34,586 bases of DNA from Microbacterium esteraromaticum (GTDB taxonomy: Bacteria; Actinomycetota; Actinomycetes; Actinomycetales; Microbacteriaceae), in NCBI RefSeq assembly GCF_900163815.1, contig NZ_FUKO01000035.1:1-34586 (forward strand). Direction: 5' to 3'. The notes below the pieces were generated by a model. That model ran no database searches. It was not told where the DNA came from and was given only the letters and a program-made list of their open reading frames with translations. Within the stretch, counting starts at the first letter, position 1. The number at the start of each line of letters is the position of its first letter. Position numbers and translations under genes: made by a program. Shown here piece by piece: positions 23,239 through 30,927 of the stretch.

Positions 23239-24168
23239 GTGAGCCTTGTCGTGACTGTTCCCACCGCCCGCCTCGCTGAGAATCTCGGCGCTGTTCCGGA
23301 CGGGGTCGAGCTGCTCGTCTGGGATATGCAGACGCCCGCACCGCATGACCGCATCGACATTGTCGTGCCGCCGTACATGGGCGGGACCAGCGCGCTTTCC
23401 GCCCTCGAGGGCGTCGATGTCGGCCTCGTGCAGGGGCAGTCGATCGGGTACGACGGCGTCGCCGATCACCTGCCGCCGGGGCTGCGCTTCGCGAACGCCG
23501 CCAGCGTGCACGAGGCGTCGACGGCCGAGCTCGCCGTCGCGCTGATGCTCGCGGCGCAGCGTCAGCTCCCGCGCTTCGTGCAGGCACAGCCCGAGGGTGA
23601 ATGGTCGCCGGTCTTTGCAGAGAGCCTCGCCGACCGGCGCGTGCTGCTGGTCGGGTTCGGCGGCGTAGGACAGGCCATCGCGGCACGGCTGCTGCCCTTC
23701 GAGGTCGACCTGACCGTCGTGGCGCGTTCGGCTCGCCACGAGAATCACCCGGGCATCGGCGACATCGACGTGCACGCGATCGACGAACTGCCCGCACTGC
23801 TCGCGGATGCGGAGATCATCGTGCTCACCCTTCCCGGAGGCGGCGAGACGCATCACCTCTTCGATGAGACGCTGCTGTCGCAGATCCCCGACGGCGCGCT
23901 GCTGGTGAACGTCGGCCGCGGCTCGCTCATCGATACGGATGCTCTGGAGCGGGAGTCCGGGCGCATCCGTGCGGCGCTCGACGTGTTCGAGCAGGAGCCG
24001 CTGCCCTCGGAGCATCCACTCTGGACGACGCGCGGCGTGCTGCTCTCGCCGCACGTCGGGGGCGCCTCCACGGCGATGAACCCGCGGATCGCTCGGCTCA
24101 TCCGCACTCAGATCGAGCGGATGCTGGCCGGTGAAGAGCCGGTGAACGTGGTGCTGCCTGCGGGCTGA
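23239..24168 (+). CDS. D-2-hydroxyacid dehydrogenase (NAD-binding)
   Basis: A 309-residue enzyme of the D-isomer-specific 2-hydroxyacid dehydrogenase family. The Rossmann motif is VGFGGVG (138-144). The catalytic set is visible: Arg227 in NVGRGSLID, Glu253 in DVFEQEPLP, and His272 in SPHVGG. The NAD-site helix leads to VVARSA rather than an acidic residue, so NADP use is possible. The family oxidises or reduces 2-hydroxy acids such as glycerate, glyoxylate or phosphoglycerate; the substrate is not clear. Starts with GTG and a leaderless TAGGCT box. The alpha-glucosidase gene follows after 99 bp with its own promoter. Confidence 0.92.
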   Translation: MSLVVTVPTARLAENLGAVPDGVELLVWDMQTPAPHDRIDIVVPPYMGGTSALSALEGVDVGLVQGQSIGYDGVADHLPPGLRFANAASVHEASTAELAVALMLAAQRQLPRFVQAQPEGEWSPVFAESLADRRVLLVGFGGVGQAIAARLLPFEVDLTVVARSARHENHPGIGDIDVHAIDELPALLADAEIIVLTLPGGGETHHLFDETLLSQIPDGALLVNVGRGSLIDTDALERESGRIRAALDVFEQEPLPSEHPLWTTRGVLLSPHVGGASTAMNPRIARLIRTQIERMLAGEEPVNVVLPAG

Positions 24169-24240
24169 GCGGCATCCTGCCCGGCCGTCGCTCGCCCCGC
24201 CAACCCAACCGAACCGATTCGACGCCCGCACTACCCGAAC

Positions 24241-24254
24241 TGTAAGCGCTTGCA
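24241..24254. promoter_or_regulatory. LacI-type operator before the alpha-glucosidase gene
   Basis: TGTAAGCGCTTGCA is a near-perfect palindrome (one mismatched pair) with the central GCGC of LacI-family boxes, of the TTGCAAGCGCTT type known for maltose and alpha-glucoside regulators. It lies immediately upstream of the -10 box and 14-27 bp before the start codon, so bound repressor would block RNA polymerase. The LacI gene at 26125 is the likely partner. Confidence 0.8.
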
Positions 24255-24255
24255 G

Positions 24256-24261
24256 TAGCCT
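24256..24261 (+). promoter_or_regulatory. Leaderless -10 box for the alpha-glucosidase
   Basis: TAGCCT lies at -12 to -7 from the ATG at 24268, one base after the operator. No ribosome site exists between operator and ATG. Confidence 0.65.
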
Positions 24262-24267
24262 GTTCGC

Positions 24268-25929
24268 ATGGCACAGCTCGAGCAGATGGCAGCACCCGGT
24301 TCCGAGTGGTGGCGCACCGCCGTCATCTATCAGATCTATCCCCGGTCCTTCGCGGACGCATCCGGCGACGGCATCGGCGACCTGCCGGGCATCACCGCGC
24401 GGCTCGACGACCTCAAGAGCCTGGGGGTCGACGCGATCTGGCTGAGCCCGTTCATGACGAGCCCGCAGATGGATGCCGGTTACGACGTCGCCGACTACCG
24501 CGACGTCGACCCGCTGTTCGGCACGCTCGCCGACTTCGACGAGATGATCGCCGAGGCGCACGCCCGTGGCATCCGCCTCATCGTCGACCTCGTGCCGAAC
24601 CACTCCTCTGACCAGCACGTCTGGTTCCAGCAGGCGCTGAAGGCCGCCCCCGGCAGCCCCGAGCGCGCCCGCTACGTCTTCCGCGACGGACGCGGCGAGA
24701 ACGGCGAACTGCCGCCGAACAACTGGGAGAGCGTGTTCGGCGGCGGCATGTGGGAGCGCATCACCGAAGCCGACGGCACCCCCGGCCAGTGGTATCTGCA
24801 CATCTTCGACGCCACGCAGCCCGACTTCGACTGGACCAATGAAGAGGTGCGCGAGGAGTTCCGCAGCATCCTGCGCTTCTGGCTCGACCGCGGCGTCGAC
24901 GGGTTCCGCGTCGACGTGGCGCACGGCATGGTGAAAGAAGCCGGCCTGCCCGACTACGCCCCCGTCGCCGATGCCGACTCGATGGGCGGCGGCGAAGAGA
25001 GCGTCCCCTACTGGGGCCAGGACGGCGTGCACGACATCTACCGCGACTGGCACAAGGTGCTCGCCGAGTACGACGGCGACCGTGCCCTCTGCGGCGAGGC
25101 GTGGCTGCCGACGCTGGAGAAGACCGCGCTCTGGGTGCGCCCCGACGAGATGCACCAGACGTTCAACTTCCCGTACCTGATGACCCCATGGGATGCCGAG
25201 GAGCTGCGCTCTGTCATCCGCGAATCGCTCGACGCTTTCGGCGCGGTCGGCGCCCCGAGCACCTGGGTGCTGTCGAACCACGACGTGATCCGGCATGCGT
25301 CGCGCCTGGCGCTCACCGCCGACAGCCCGCAGGGCGAGGGCCTCGGGCCGAACTCCGCCGGCAAGCCCGACCCGGCGATCGGTCTCTCCCGAGGCCGTGC
25401 CGCGACCACGCTCATGCTCGCGCTGCCCGGTTCGGCGTACGTGTACCAGGGCGAGGAACTCGGGCTTCCCGAGGCGATGGAGATCCCCGACGAGTTCCGG
25501 CAGGATCCGACCTGGTTCCGCACGAACGGCGAGCGCTATGGACGAGACGGATGCCGCGTGCCGCTGCCCTGGTCGGCAGACGCTCCCGCATTCGGCTTCA
25601 ACGACACCGGTGCTTCGTGGCTGCCGCAGCCGGAGGAGTGGGCGAACTTCGCACGCGAAACCGAAGAGGCAGACCCCGACTCGACGCTGAACCTGTACAA
25701 GACGCTGATCGCCGAGCGCCGCGAGCGGTCGCTGGGCACCGGCACGCTGGTGTGGGAAGACGCGGGGGCGGATGCTGTGGCATTCCGCCGAGACGACCTG
25801 CACGTCGTCGCCAACCTCGGCGATGCGCCGATCGCACTGGGCGACGGCGTCGCTTTCGTCGCGCAGAGCGAGCCGTTCGACGGCACGGCACTGCCTCCGA
25901 ACGCGTCTGCCTGGTTCACGCGCGCCTGA
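24268..25929 (+). CDS. Alpha-glucosidase, GH13 family
   Basis: A 553-residue cytoplasmic glycoside hydrolase. The barrel starts AVIYQIYPRSFADASGDGIG (the calcium-type loop follows), and the catalytic triad is Asp216 in GFRVDVAHG, Glu277 in LCGEAWL and Asp339 in LSNHDV. The His in LVPNHSSDQH and the GFRVD context fit exo-acting alpha-1,4- or alpha-1,6-glucosidases of the GH13 oligo-1,6-glucosidase and AglA type. It lacks a signal peptide, so it acts on imported maltose, trehalose or isomaltose-like sugars. The start is set by the leaderless box right behind a LacI operator. The regulator gene follows after 195 bp, with a palindromic repeat in between. Confidence 0.95.
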   Translation: MAQLEQMAAPGSEWWRTAVIYQIYPRSFADASGDGIGDLPGITARLDDLKSLGVDAIWLSPFMTSPQMDAGYDVADYRDVDPLFGTLADFDEMIAEAHARGIRLIVDLVPNHSSDQHVWFQQALKAAPGSPERARYVFRDGRGENGELPPNNWESVFGGGMWERITEADGTPGQWYLHIFDATQPDFDWTNEEVREEFRSILRFWLDRGVDGFRVDVAHGMVKEAGLPDYAPVADADSMGGGEESVPYWGQDGVHDIYRDWHKVLAEYDGDRALCGEAWLPTLEKTALWVRPDEMHQTFNFPYLMTPWDAEELRSVIRESLDAFGAVGAPSTWVLSNHDVIRHASRLALTADSPQGEGLGPNSAGKPDPAIGLSRGRAATTLMLALPGSAYVYQGEELGLPEAMEIPDEFRQDPTWFRTNGERYGRDGCRVPLPWSADAPAFGFNDTGASWLPQPEEWANFARETEEADPDSTLNLYKTLIAERRERSLGTGTLVWEDAGADAVAFRRDDLHVVANLGDAPIALGDGVAFVAQSEPFDGTALPPNASAWFTRA

Positions 25930-25948
25930 CAGCATCCGGCCATCCCTT

Positions 25949-26013
25949 GAGAAACCACTTCCTGCGTGAGAAACCGCGTGGGACGTGGTTTCTCACGCGC
26001 AGTATGGTTTCTC
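25949..26013. repeat. 65-bp nested palindrome (GAGAAACCAC family), copy 2
   Basis: Direct words GAGAAACCAC (25949-25958) and GAGAAACCGC (25968-25977), then inverted GTGGTTTCTC (25985-25994) and ATGGTTTCTC (26004-26013). The spacing is identical to copies at 8040 and 27175. It lies between the alpha-glucosidase stop and the LacI gene. Copies 2 and 3 flank the regulator gene on both sides. Confidence 0.9.
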
Positions 26014-26019
26014 ACGGGG

Positions 26020-26090
26020 CTGGACGCGGGACGGGACTCGGGCTGGGACCCGGGACGGGACCCGGGCTGGGACCCCGGCTGGGATCCGGC
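26020..26090. repeat. Low-complexity GGGACCCGG-type short repeats
   Basis: The words GCTGGGACC and CGGGACGGGACC alternate several times between the palindromic element and the LacI start. In one frame they encode a Gly-Trp-Asp-Pro repeat, which I consider chance rather than coding. Confidence 0.55.
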
Positions 26091-26124
26091 CGAACAGACA
26101 CGAGCAGCACAGGGAGCGTGTGAC

Positions 26125-27132
26125 GTGGTGAGTATCGACGAGGTGGCGAAGCTCGCCGGGGTGTCGACCGCGACGGTGTCACGCGCGCTCAGCGGCCGCG
26201 GGCACGTGTCGCCAGCGTCGCGAGAGCGGGTGCAGACGGCGGCGGAGAGTCTCGGTTACGTGGTCTCATCGCGGGCGTCGAGCCTGGCATCCGGCCGCAC
26301 GCAGAACGTCGGCGTGGTCGTGCCGTTTCTCGATCACTGGTTCTTCAGCACGGTGCTGTCGGGAGCGTCGAGCGCCCTGATGCGCGCCGATTACGACATC
26401 ACTCTGTACAACATCACCGCTGACGACAGCGTGCGGCACGAGGTGTTCTCGACGTTCCTGCGTCGTCAACGAGTGGATGCCGTGATCGCCGTCTCCATCG
26501 AGCTGAACGACGACGAGACCGGGCAGCTGCTCGCCCTGGGGCTGCCCGTTGTCGCGATCGGCGGGCCGAACCCGCGCCTGCCGACTCTGACCGTTGATGA
26601 TCTGACCGTCGCTCGGCTGGCGACCGAGCACCTCATCGGTCTCGGCCATCGCGACATCGCCCATATCGGCGCGAGTGCCGAGTTCGACCGGGACTTCCAC
26701 ATCCCGACCCAGCGTCGGCTCGGCTTCGAACAGGCGCTGACGGATGCCGGGATTCCGCCGACCACGGCGTTCCTCGAACCCGCCGACTTCACCGTCGATG
26801 GCGGCTTCCGCGCAGCCAAGCAGCTGCTGGGCAGACCGGGGCCTCGGCCGACGGCGATCTTCGCAGCATCCGATGAAATGGCGATCGGGGCGATCCTCGC
26901 CGCCCGTGAGCTCGGATTCCACGTGCCAGGAGATCTCTCGGTCGTCGGAATCGACGGTCACGAGTTGGGCGAGTTCTTCCAGTTGACCACGGTCGATCAG
27001 TTCCCGCTGGGGCAGGGCGAGCGGGCCGCGGGCGCGATCCTCGCCCAGCTCGAGGGAGAGCCGGATGCCGCAGTCGGCGGCGATCTGCCCTTCGAGCTCA
27101 TCGTCCGCGGGACGACGGCCCGCGCCCGCTGA
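26125..27132 (+). CDS. LacI-family repressor of the alpha-glucosidase gene
   Basis: A 335-residue LacI regulator. The helix-turn-helix is IDEVAKLAGVSTATVSRALS at about residues 4-23, the hinge segment is VVSSRASSLASGRT, and the ligand domain begins VGVVVPFLDHWFFSTVLSG with FELIVRGTT at the end. The start is GTG at 26125 (or 26128), set by the AGGGAG ribosome site eight bases upstream; a longer frame opening inside the 65-bp repeat is rejected. The operator TGTAAGCGCTTGCA before the alpha-glucosidase gene on the same strand makes that gene the obvious target, with a maltose-type sugar as inducer. No operator is visible in front of this gene itself. Confidence 0.92.
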   Translation: MVSIDEVAKLAGVSTATVSRALSGRGHVSPASRERVQTAAESLGYVVSSRASSLASGRTQNVGVVVPFLDHWFFSTVLSGASSALMRADYDITLYNITADDSVRHEVFSTFLRRQRVDAVIAVSIELNDDETGQLLALGLPVVAIGGPNPRLPTLTVDDLTVARLATEHLIGLGHRDIAHIGASAEFDRDFHIPTQRRLGFEQALTDAGIPPTTAFLEPADFTVDGGFRAAKQLLGRPGPRPTAIFAASDEMAIGAILAARELGFHVPGDLSVVGIDGHELGEFFQLTTVDQFPLGQGERAAGAILAQLEGEPDAAVGGDLPFELIVRGTTARAR

Positions 27133-27174
27133 GCCGCGGCACGCGACCTCGCCGCTTCGCGCCCCTTCTTCACC

Positions 27175-27239
27175 GAGAAACCACTTGCCGTCCGAAAAAC
27201 CACGTGGCAGGTGGTTTCTCGTGCAGGAAGTGGTTTCTC
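27175..27239. repeat. 65-bp nested palindrome (GAGAAACCAC family), copy 3
   Basis: Direct words GAGAAACCAC (27175-27184) and GAAAAACCAC (27194-27203), then inverted GTGGTTTCTC (27211-27220 and 27230-27239). Same offsets as copies 1 and 2. It lies between the convergent LacI and MFS genes. The remaining 27240-27295 shows nothing further. Confidence 0.9.
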
Positions 27240-27295
27240 GACGGGATGGGAGTCGGCGGGAACCAGGTCGTGGGGTGGAGCGGCAGTAGCCGCGC

Positions 27296-28501
27296 TCAGG
27301 CGGCGAGCGCGGGCGTGCGACCTCGTCGCCGCGCGGCACGTGAGATGCCCAGGTGCAGCACCAGCGTCACGACGAGCACGACGGCGGATGCCGGGACCAG
27401 CCCATCCGCAGGAAGACCCGCGACCAGCAGCGCGCCGCCCAGGATCCCACCGAGGGCAGAGCCCAACTGCATCCCGCTGGCATTCAGCGCGAGCACCAGA
27501 GCCATCGACCCGGGCGCGAGGTCGCCGAGCCGCGACTGCAGCGCGACGCCGGAACCTCCGTTGAACAGTGCGCAGGCGAAGAACCAGGCGAAGGCTGCGA
27601 CCGCGCCGCCAAAGCCGGGAAGCATCAGTCCGGCGGTGCCGAGCAGAGCGACGGCGATGAGCACGCCGATGATGAGCGTGATCACGCTGACCGGAGCGAA
27701 ACGGTCATTCGCGCGTCCGGAGATGATGTTGCCGATCAGGCTCACCAAGCCGTAGCCGAACATGGCGGCGATGATGGCCGCGGCGCCGTCGACGCGGGGA
27801 CCGAAGATCAGCGTGGCGTAGGTGAAGCAGAGATAGCTGGCGCACATGATGCCGGTGGCGACGAGGATCGCCCCGATGAGCACCGGCTGCTTCAGCGGAC
27901 GCAGCGTCTCGCGCAGAGACAGTGCGGGCAGGTGCAGCTTCGGCACGTTGATCAGGATGCCGATCAACGCGATCGTGCCTACGACTGCGACGAGGTAGAG
28001 CGGCAGTCGCCAGTCCAGCTGACCGATGACCAGGCCAACCGGCACGCCGAGCGCGGTGGCTACGAGGAATCCGCCGACGACGAAAGACAGTGCACGCCCC
28101 CGGCGGTCCGGCTGGCTCTTGGCGAGGACGTAGGCGCTCACCACCGCGGTGAGCAGCGCGCCGCCGACCGCCGAGACGATGCGGCCGGCCATCGCGATGG
28201 CATAAGTGGGAGCCAGTGCGATCACCAGATTACCGATGACGAATAGCGCCAACGAACCGGCGATCACGGCCTTGCGCTCCCAGGCCCCGGTGAGGGCGCT
28301 GAGCACCGGTCCCGCCACCGCCGCAGTCAGCGCGAAGATCGCGACGAGCTGCCCGGCGGCCGCGTTCGATACGTCAAGGTCATCGGCGATCTGAGGCAGC
28401 AGCCCCGCCAGCACGTACCCATCGATACCCATCGAGAAAGTCGCCAGCGCCAACCACAGCAGAGCACCGAACCCGGCTGGACGCGCCTCGCTAGTCACCA
28501 C
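27296..28501 (-). CDS. MFS exporter, AraJ/CmlA-like (DHA1)
   Basis: A 401-residue transporter with about 12 helices. The pattern GIDGYVLAGLLPQIADDLDVSNAAAGQLVAIFALT in part, and the loop-8 style GNIISGRANDRFAPV, fit DHA1 exporters such as AraJ and YdhP, which remove sugars, chloramphenicol or other small molecules. The cytoplasmic middle loop is short. The substrate cannot be told. It starts with GTG (two in tandem), with no clear ribosome site or leaderless box. It converges on the LacI gene and is divergent from the M20 amidohydrolase, with repeat copy B in the shared region. Confidence 0.87.
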   Translation of the reverse strand: MVTSEARPAGFGALLWLALATFSMGIDGYVLAGLLPQIADDLDVSNAAAGQLVAIFALTAAVAGPVLSALTGAWERKAVIAGSLALFVIGNLVIALAPTYAIAMAGRIVSAVGGALLTAVVSAYVLAKSQPDRRGRALSFVVGGFLVATALGVPVGLVIGQLDWRLPLYLVAVVGTIALIGILINVPKLHLPALSLRETLRPLKQPVLIGAILVATGIMCASYLCFTYATLIFGPRVDGAAAIIAAMFGYGLVSLIGNIISGRANDRFAPVSVITLIIGVLIAVALLGTAGLMLPGFGGAVAAFAWFFACALFNGGSGVALQSRLGDLAPGSMALVLALNASGMQLGSALGGILGGALLVAGLPADGLVPASAVVLVVTLVLHLGISRAARRRGRTPALAA

Positions 28502-28560
28502 AGATCATCACTGATCCATCCAACCAGACTGGGTGGCTGGGGCGCCCATCGGCTGGTCGC

Positions 28561-28586
28561 CCACTTCGACAAGCTCAGGGCCCCAG
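28561..28586. repeat. Dispersed TTCGACAAGCTCAGGG repeat, copy B
   Basis: CCACTTCGACAAGCTCAGGG then CCCCAG, close to copies A (3485) and C (29850). It lies in the divergent promoter region between the MFS and M20 genes. Confidence 0.68.
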
Positions 28587-28602
28587 AGGCGAGCGCGATG
28601 AC

Positions 28603-28608
28603 TATGCT
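28603..28608 (+). promoter_or_regulatory. Leaderless -10 box for the M20 amidohydrolase
   Basis: TATGCT lies at -12 to -7 from the ATG at 28615, fitting TANNNT. No ribosome site is visible. Confidence 0.6.
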
Positions 28609-28614
28609 CAGGCC

Positions 28615-29829
28615 ATGACCGTCGATCTCGAAGCGCTCTACATCGACTTGCACCAGCATCCGGAGCTGTCGTTCCAGGAGACGCGCACAGCCGGCATCGC
28701 CGCAGGTCACCTTCGCGATCTGGGCCTGGATGTGCACGAGGGCATCGGCGTCACCGGGGTGATCGGCGTGCTCACCAACGGTGAGGGCCCCGTCGTCTGG
28801 CTCCGCGCCGACATGGACGGCCTGCCCGTCGCCGAGAGCACCGGCCTCGACTACGCATCGACCGCGACCGGCGTCGACCCCGATGGCATCACCGTGCCGA
28901 TCATGCACGCCTGCGGGCACGACATGCACGTGACGGCGATGATCGGCACCGTCGAGCGCCTCGTCGCCGAGCGCGCAGCGTGGCAGGGCACGCTCGTCAT
29001 CGTCATCCAGCCCGCAGAAGAGTACGGGTCCGGTGCACGGGCGATGCTCGACGACGGCGCGCTGGACCGCTTCCCGCGACCCGATATCGTGCTGGGCCAG
29101 CACGTCGTGCCGCTGCCTGCTGGGGTGATCGGTGTGCGTCCGGGCCCGCAGATGTCAGCATCCGACGGCCTTCAAATCGTCATGCATGGACGCGGCGGAC
29201 ACGGTTCGCGACCGCACGCGACGATCGATCCGATCGTGATGGCGGCGGCAACCGTGATGCGTCTGCAGACGGTGGTCTCTCGAGAGATAGACCCGCAGGA
29301 ACTCGCCGTGGTGACGGTGGGGTCGTTCCATGCCGGCACGAAGAACAACATCATCCCGGCGGATGCCACGTTGCAGCTCAGCCTGCGATACCCAGACGAG
29401 CATCTGCGCGAGAAGCTGCTCGAGAAGGTGGGGCGGATCGTGCACGCCGAGGCCATCGCCTCAGGCGCCGAGCGCGAACCCGAGATCATGACGCTGCACA
29501 CCCTGCCGGCCACGATCAACGATGCGGATGCCACGGCACGCCTCACTGCAGCGTTCCAGAGCGCCTTCGGCGAGCAGTCCGTGATCGACCCCGGATTGTT
29601 CACCGGCAGCGAGGACGTCTCGTGGTTCGCTCGGGATGCCGGCGTGCCGCTGGTGTTCTGGTTCTGGGGCGGCGCAGACCCGGTTGCGTTCGCCGACGCG
29701 TTGGCGAACGACACGGTCAACAGCAGCATCCCTACGAATCATTCGCCGTACTACGCGCCGGTCATCCACCCCACCATCGAGATCGGCGTGACGGCTCTCG
29801 TCATGGCTGCACGCGAGTTCTTGGCGTAA
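28615..29829 (+). CDS. M20 family metallo-amidohydrolase
   Basis: A 404-residue M20D amidohydrolase. The metal site shows IMHACGHDMH at 96-105 (with Cys100) and the acidic ADMDGLP segment (66-71); QPAEE near residue 140 has the catalytic Glu and metal ligand. A lid dimerisation domain lies at about 185-300. Enzymes of this type split N-acyl amino acids, hippurate or indole-acetic conjugates; the substrate is unknown. No signal peptide, so it is cytoplasmic. The start is set by a leaderless TATGCT box. It is divergent from an MFS exporter, and a dispersed repeat follows its stop. Confidence 0.93.
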   Translation: MTVDLEALYIDLHQHPELSFQETRTAGIAAGHLRDLGLDVHEGIGVTGVIGVLTNGEGPVVWLRADMDGLPVAESTGLDYASTATGVDPDGITVPIMHACGHDMHVTAMIGTVERLVAERAAWQGTLVIVIQPAEEYGSGARAMLDDGALDRFPRPDIVLGQHVVPLPAGVIGVRPGPQMSASDGLQIVMHGRGGHGSRPHATIDPIVMAAATVMRLQTVVSREIDPQELAVVTVGSFHAGTKNNIIPADATLQLSLRYPDEHLREKLLEKVGRIVHAEAIASGAEREPEIMTLHTLPATINDADATARLTAAFQSAFGEQSVIDPGLFTGSEDVSWFARDAGVPLVFWFWGGADPVAFADALANDTVNSSIPTNHSPYYAPVIHPTIEIGVTALVMAAREFLA

Positions 29830-29849
29830 GCCTTCACGTCTGGAGGGCT

Positions 29850-29875
29850 GGCCCTTCGACGGGCTCAGGGACCCA
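29850..29875. repeat. Dispersed TTCGACGGGCTCAGGG repeat, copy C
   Basis: GGCCCTTCGACGGGCTCAGG then GACCCA, one base different from copy A in its core. It fills the 54-bp gap between the M20 stop and the next convergent gene. Confidence 0.7.
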
Positions 29876-29883
29876 ACTGGCGG

Positions 29884-30162
29884 CTACAGGGGGCGGACGG
29901 TGATCGTCTCGTCGCCGCGGCGCAGCGTGCGCAGGCAGCGCGAGCAGAGGATCTCGACGACGCGCGGATGCCCTTCGCCGCACGCGCAGTCGATGCTGAC
30001 GCGCCAGCGGGCACGCCGTCCGCATGCGATGTAGTCGGTCTCGGTACCGTGGTCGCATTCGCAGCGGGGCTTGCCGTCGCCGTCCAGCGAAGGCAGCTCG
30101 ATCGTGTCGAGCTTCTCGTCGGATTCGATCAGCGTGTCAGTGTCGTGCATCACCAATATCAT
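29884..30162 (-). CDS. Small Cys-rich, probably zinc-binding protein
   Basis: A 92-residue protein I do not recognise by name. It holds seven cysteines at residues 34, 36, 47, 59, 61, 73 and 76, arranged C-x-C, C, C-x-C and C-x2-C, plus His38 and His65; this suggests a zinc ribbon-like site. Acidic N-terminus (HDTDTLIESDEKLDT). The start at 30162 has GAGG at about 8 bases; a Met four codons later is an alternative. It begins 25 bp after the small alarmone synthetase gene on the same strand, so the two probably share a transcript. A role linked to (p)ppGpp synthesis is only suggested by position. Confidence 0.78.
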   Translation of the reverse strand: MILVMHDTDTLIESDEKLDTIELPSLDGDGKPRCECDHGTETDYIACGRRARWRVSIDCACGEGHPRVVEILCSRCLRTLRRGDETITVRPL

Positions 30163-30187
30163 CGCATCCTCGGTGCGGCCGCGCCCC

Positions 30188-30856
30188 TCAGGCTTCGATG
30201 ACCTTCTGGTTGATCTCATGCGCCTCGCGATGCAGGCGCTCCATGCGCAGGTCGAGCTCGCCGGCAGCATCCGCCGCGTCGGTGAGGCTCTGCACGAGGT
30301 GCGACGGCACATTTCCGTCGAACTTGTAGTGGATCTTGTGCTCGAGGCTCGCCCAGAAGTCCATCGCGATGGTGCGGAACTGCACCTCGACCGGCACCGA
30401 GACCGTGCCCGTCGAGAGGAACACCGGCACCTCGATGATCGCGTGCAGGCTGCGATAGCCGTTCGATTTGGGCGCGGCGATGTAGTCCTTCACCACGCGC
30501 ACCGTGATGTCATCCTGCTGGGTGAGCAGGTCGAACAGTCGATACACATCGCTGACGAAGCTGCAGGTGACGCGCACTCCGGCGATGTCGGTGATCACCT
30601 CGCGGATCGACTCGAAGTCGGCTTCGATGCCGCGCCGCGCCACCTTCTCGACGATACTGTCGGGCGATTTCAAGCGACTCTTCACATGCTCGATCGGGTT
30701 GTACGCGTGCATGTGCGTGAACTCGTCCTGCAGAATCGAGATCTTCGTCTCGACCTCGCGCATCCCGAATTCGTATTCGCGCAGAAACCTCTGGAATGCG
30801 TCGCGCAGCTGCTTCGCCTCTGCGATCGCGGCATCGTCCACCGAAACGGTCGTCAT
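30188..30856 (-). CDS. Small alarmone synthetase, RelQ/YjbM type
   Basis: A 222-residue stand-alone (p)ppGpp synthetase. The synthetase fold shows ITDIAGVRV (88-96), the GTP-binding KDYIAAPKSNGYRSLH (123-138), the catalytic Glu157 in EVQFRT, and LEHKIHYKF (171-179). There is no HD hydrolase domain and no TGS or ACT domain, so it only synthesises the alarmone from ATP and GTP or GDP. Such enzymes are usually controlled by transcription. The start is set by a TAGCGT box six bases before the ATG. A Cys-rich protein gene follows after 25 bp. The siderophore permease gene ends 72 bp upstream on the same strand. Confidence 0.93.
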   Translation of the reverse strand: MTTVSVDDAAIAEAKQLRDAFQRFLREYEFGMREVETKISILQDEFTHMHAYNPIEHVKSRLKSPDSIVEKVARRGIEADFESIREVITDIAGVRVTCSFVSDVYRLFDLLTQQDDITVRVVKDYIAAPKSNGYRSLHAIIEVPVFLSTGTVSVPVEVQFRTIAMDFWASLEHKIHYKFDGNVPSHLVQSLTDAADAAGELDLRMERLHREAHEINQKVIEA

Positions 30857-30862
30857 ACTTCG

Positions 30863-30868
30863 ACGCTA
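30863..30868 (-). promoter_or_regulatory. Leaderless -10 box for the alarmone synthetase
   Basis: On the minus strand TAGCGT occupies -12 to -7 from the ATG at 30856. No ribosome site is present. Confidence 0.6.
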
Positions 30869-30927
30869 CGCATTCGTGATCGGAATCGGCTGGATATCTC
30901 GGGTCGAACAGACCCCGAATGCGGATG

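Noticed and set aside
23155..25935. Open frame of 926 codons antisense to the hydroxyacid dehydrogenase and alpha-glucosidase genes
   Set aside because: Its composition is Arg, Gly and Val-rich, as expected for the complement of GC-rich coding DNA. The sense genes have intact catalytic motifs.
25966..26124. N-terminal extension of the LacI regulator with Gly-Trp-Asp-Pro repeats
   Set aside because: It starts inside the 65-bp palindromic repeat. A good ribosome site and the normal LacI N-terminus support the start at 26125.
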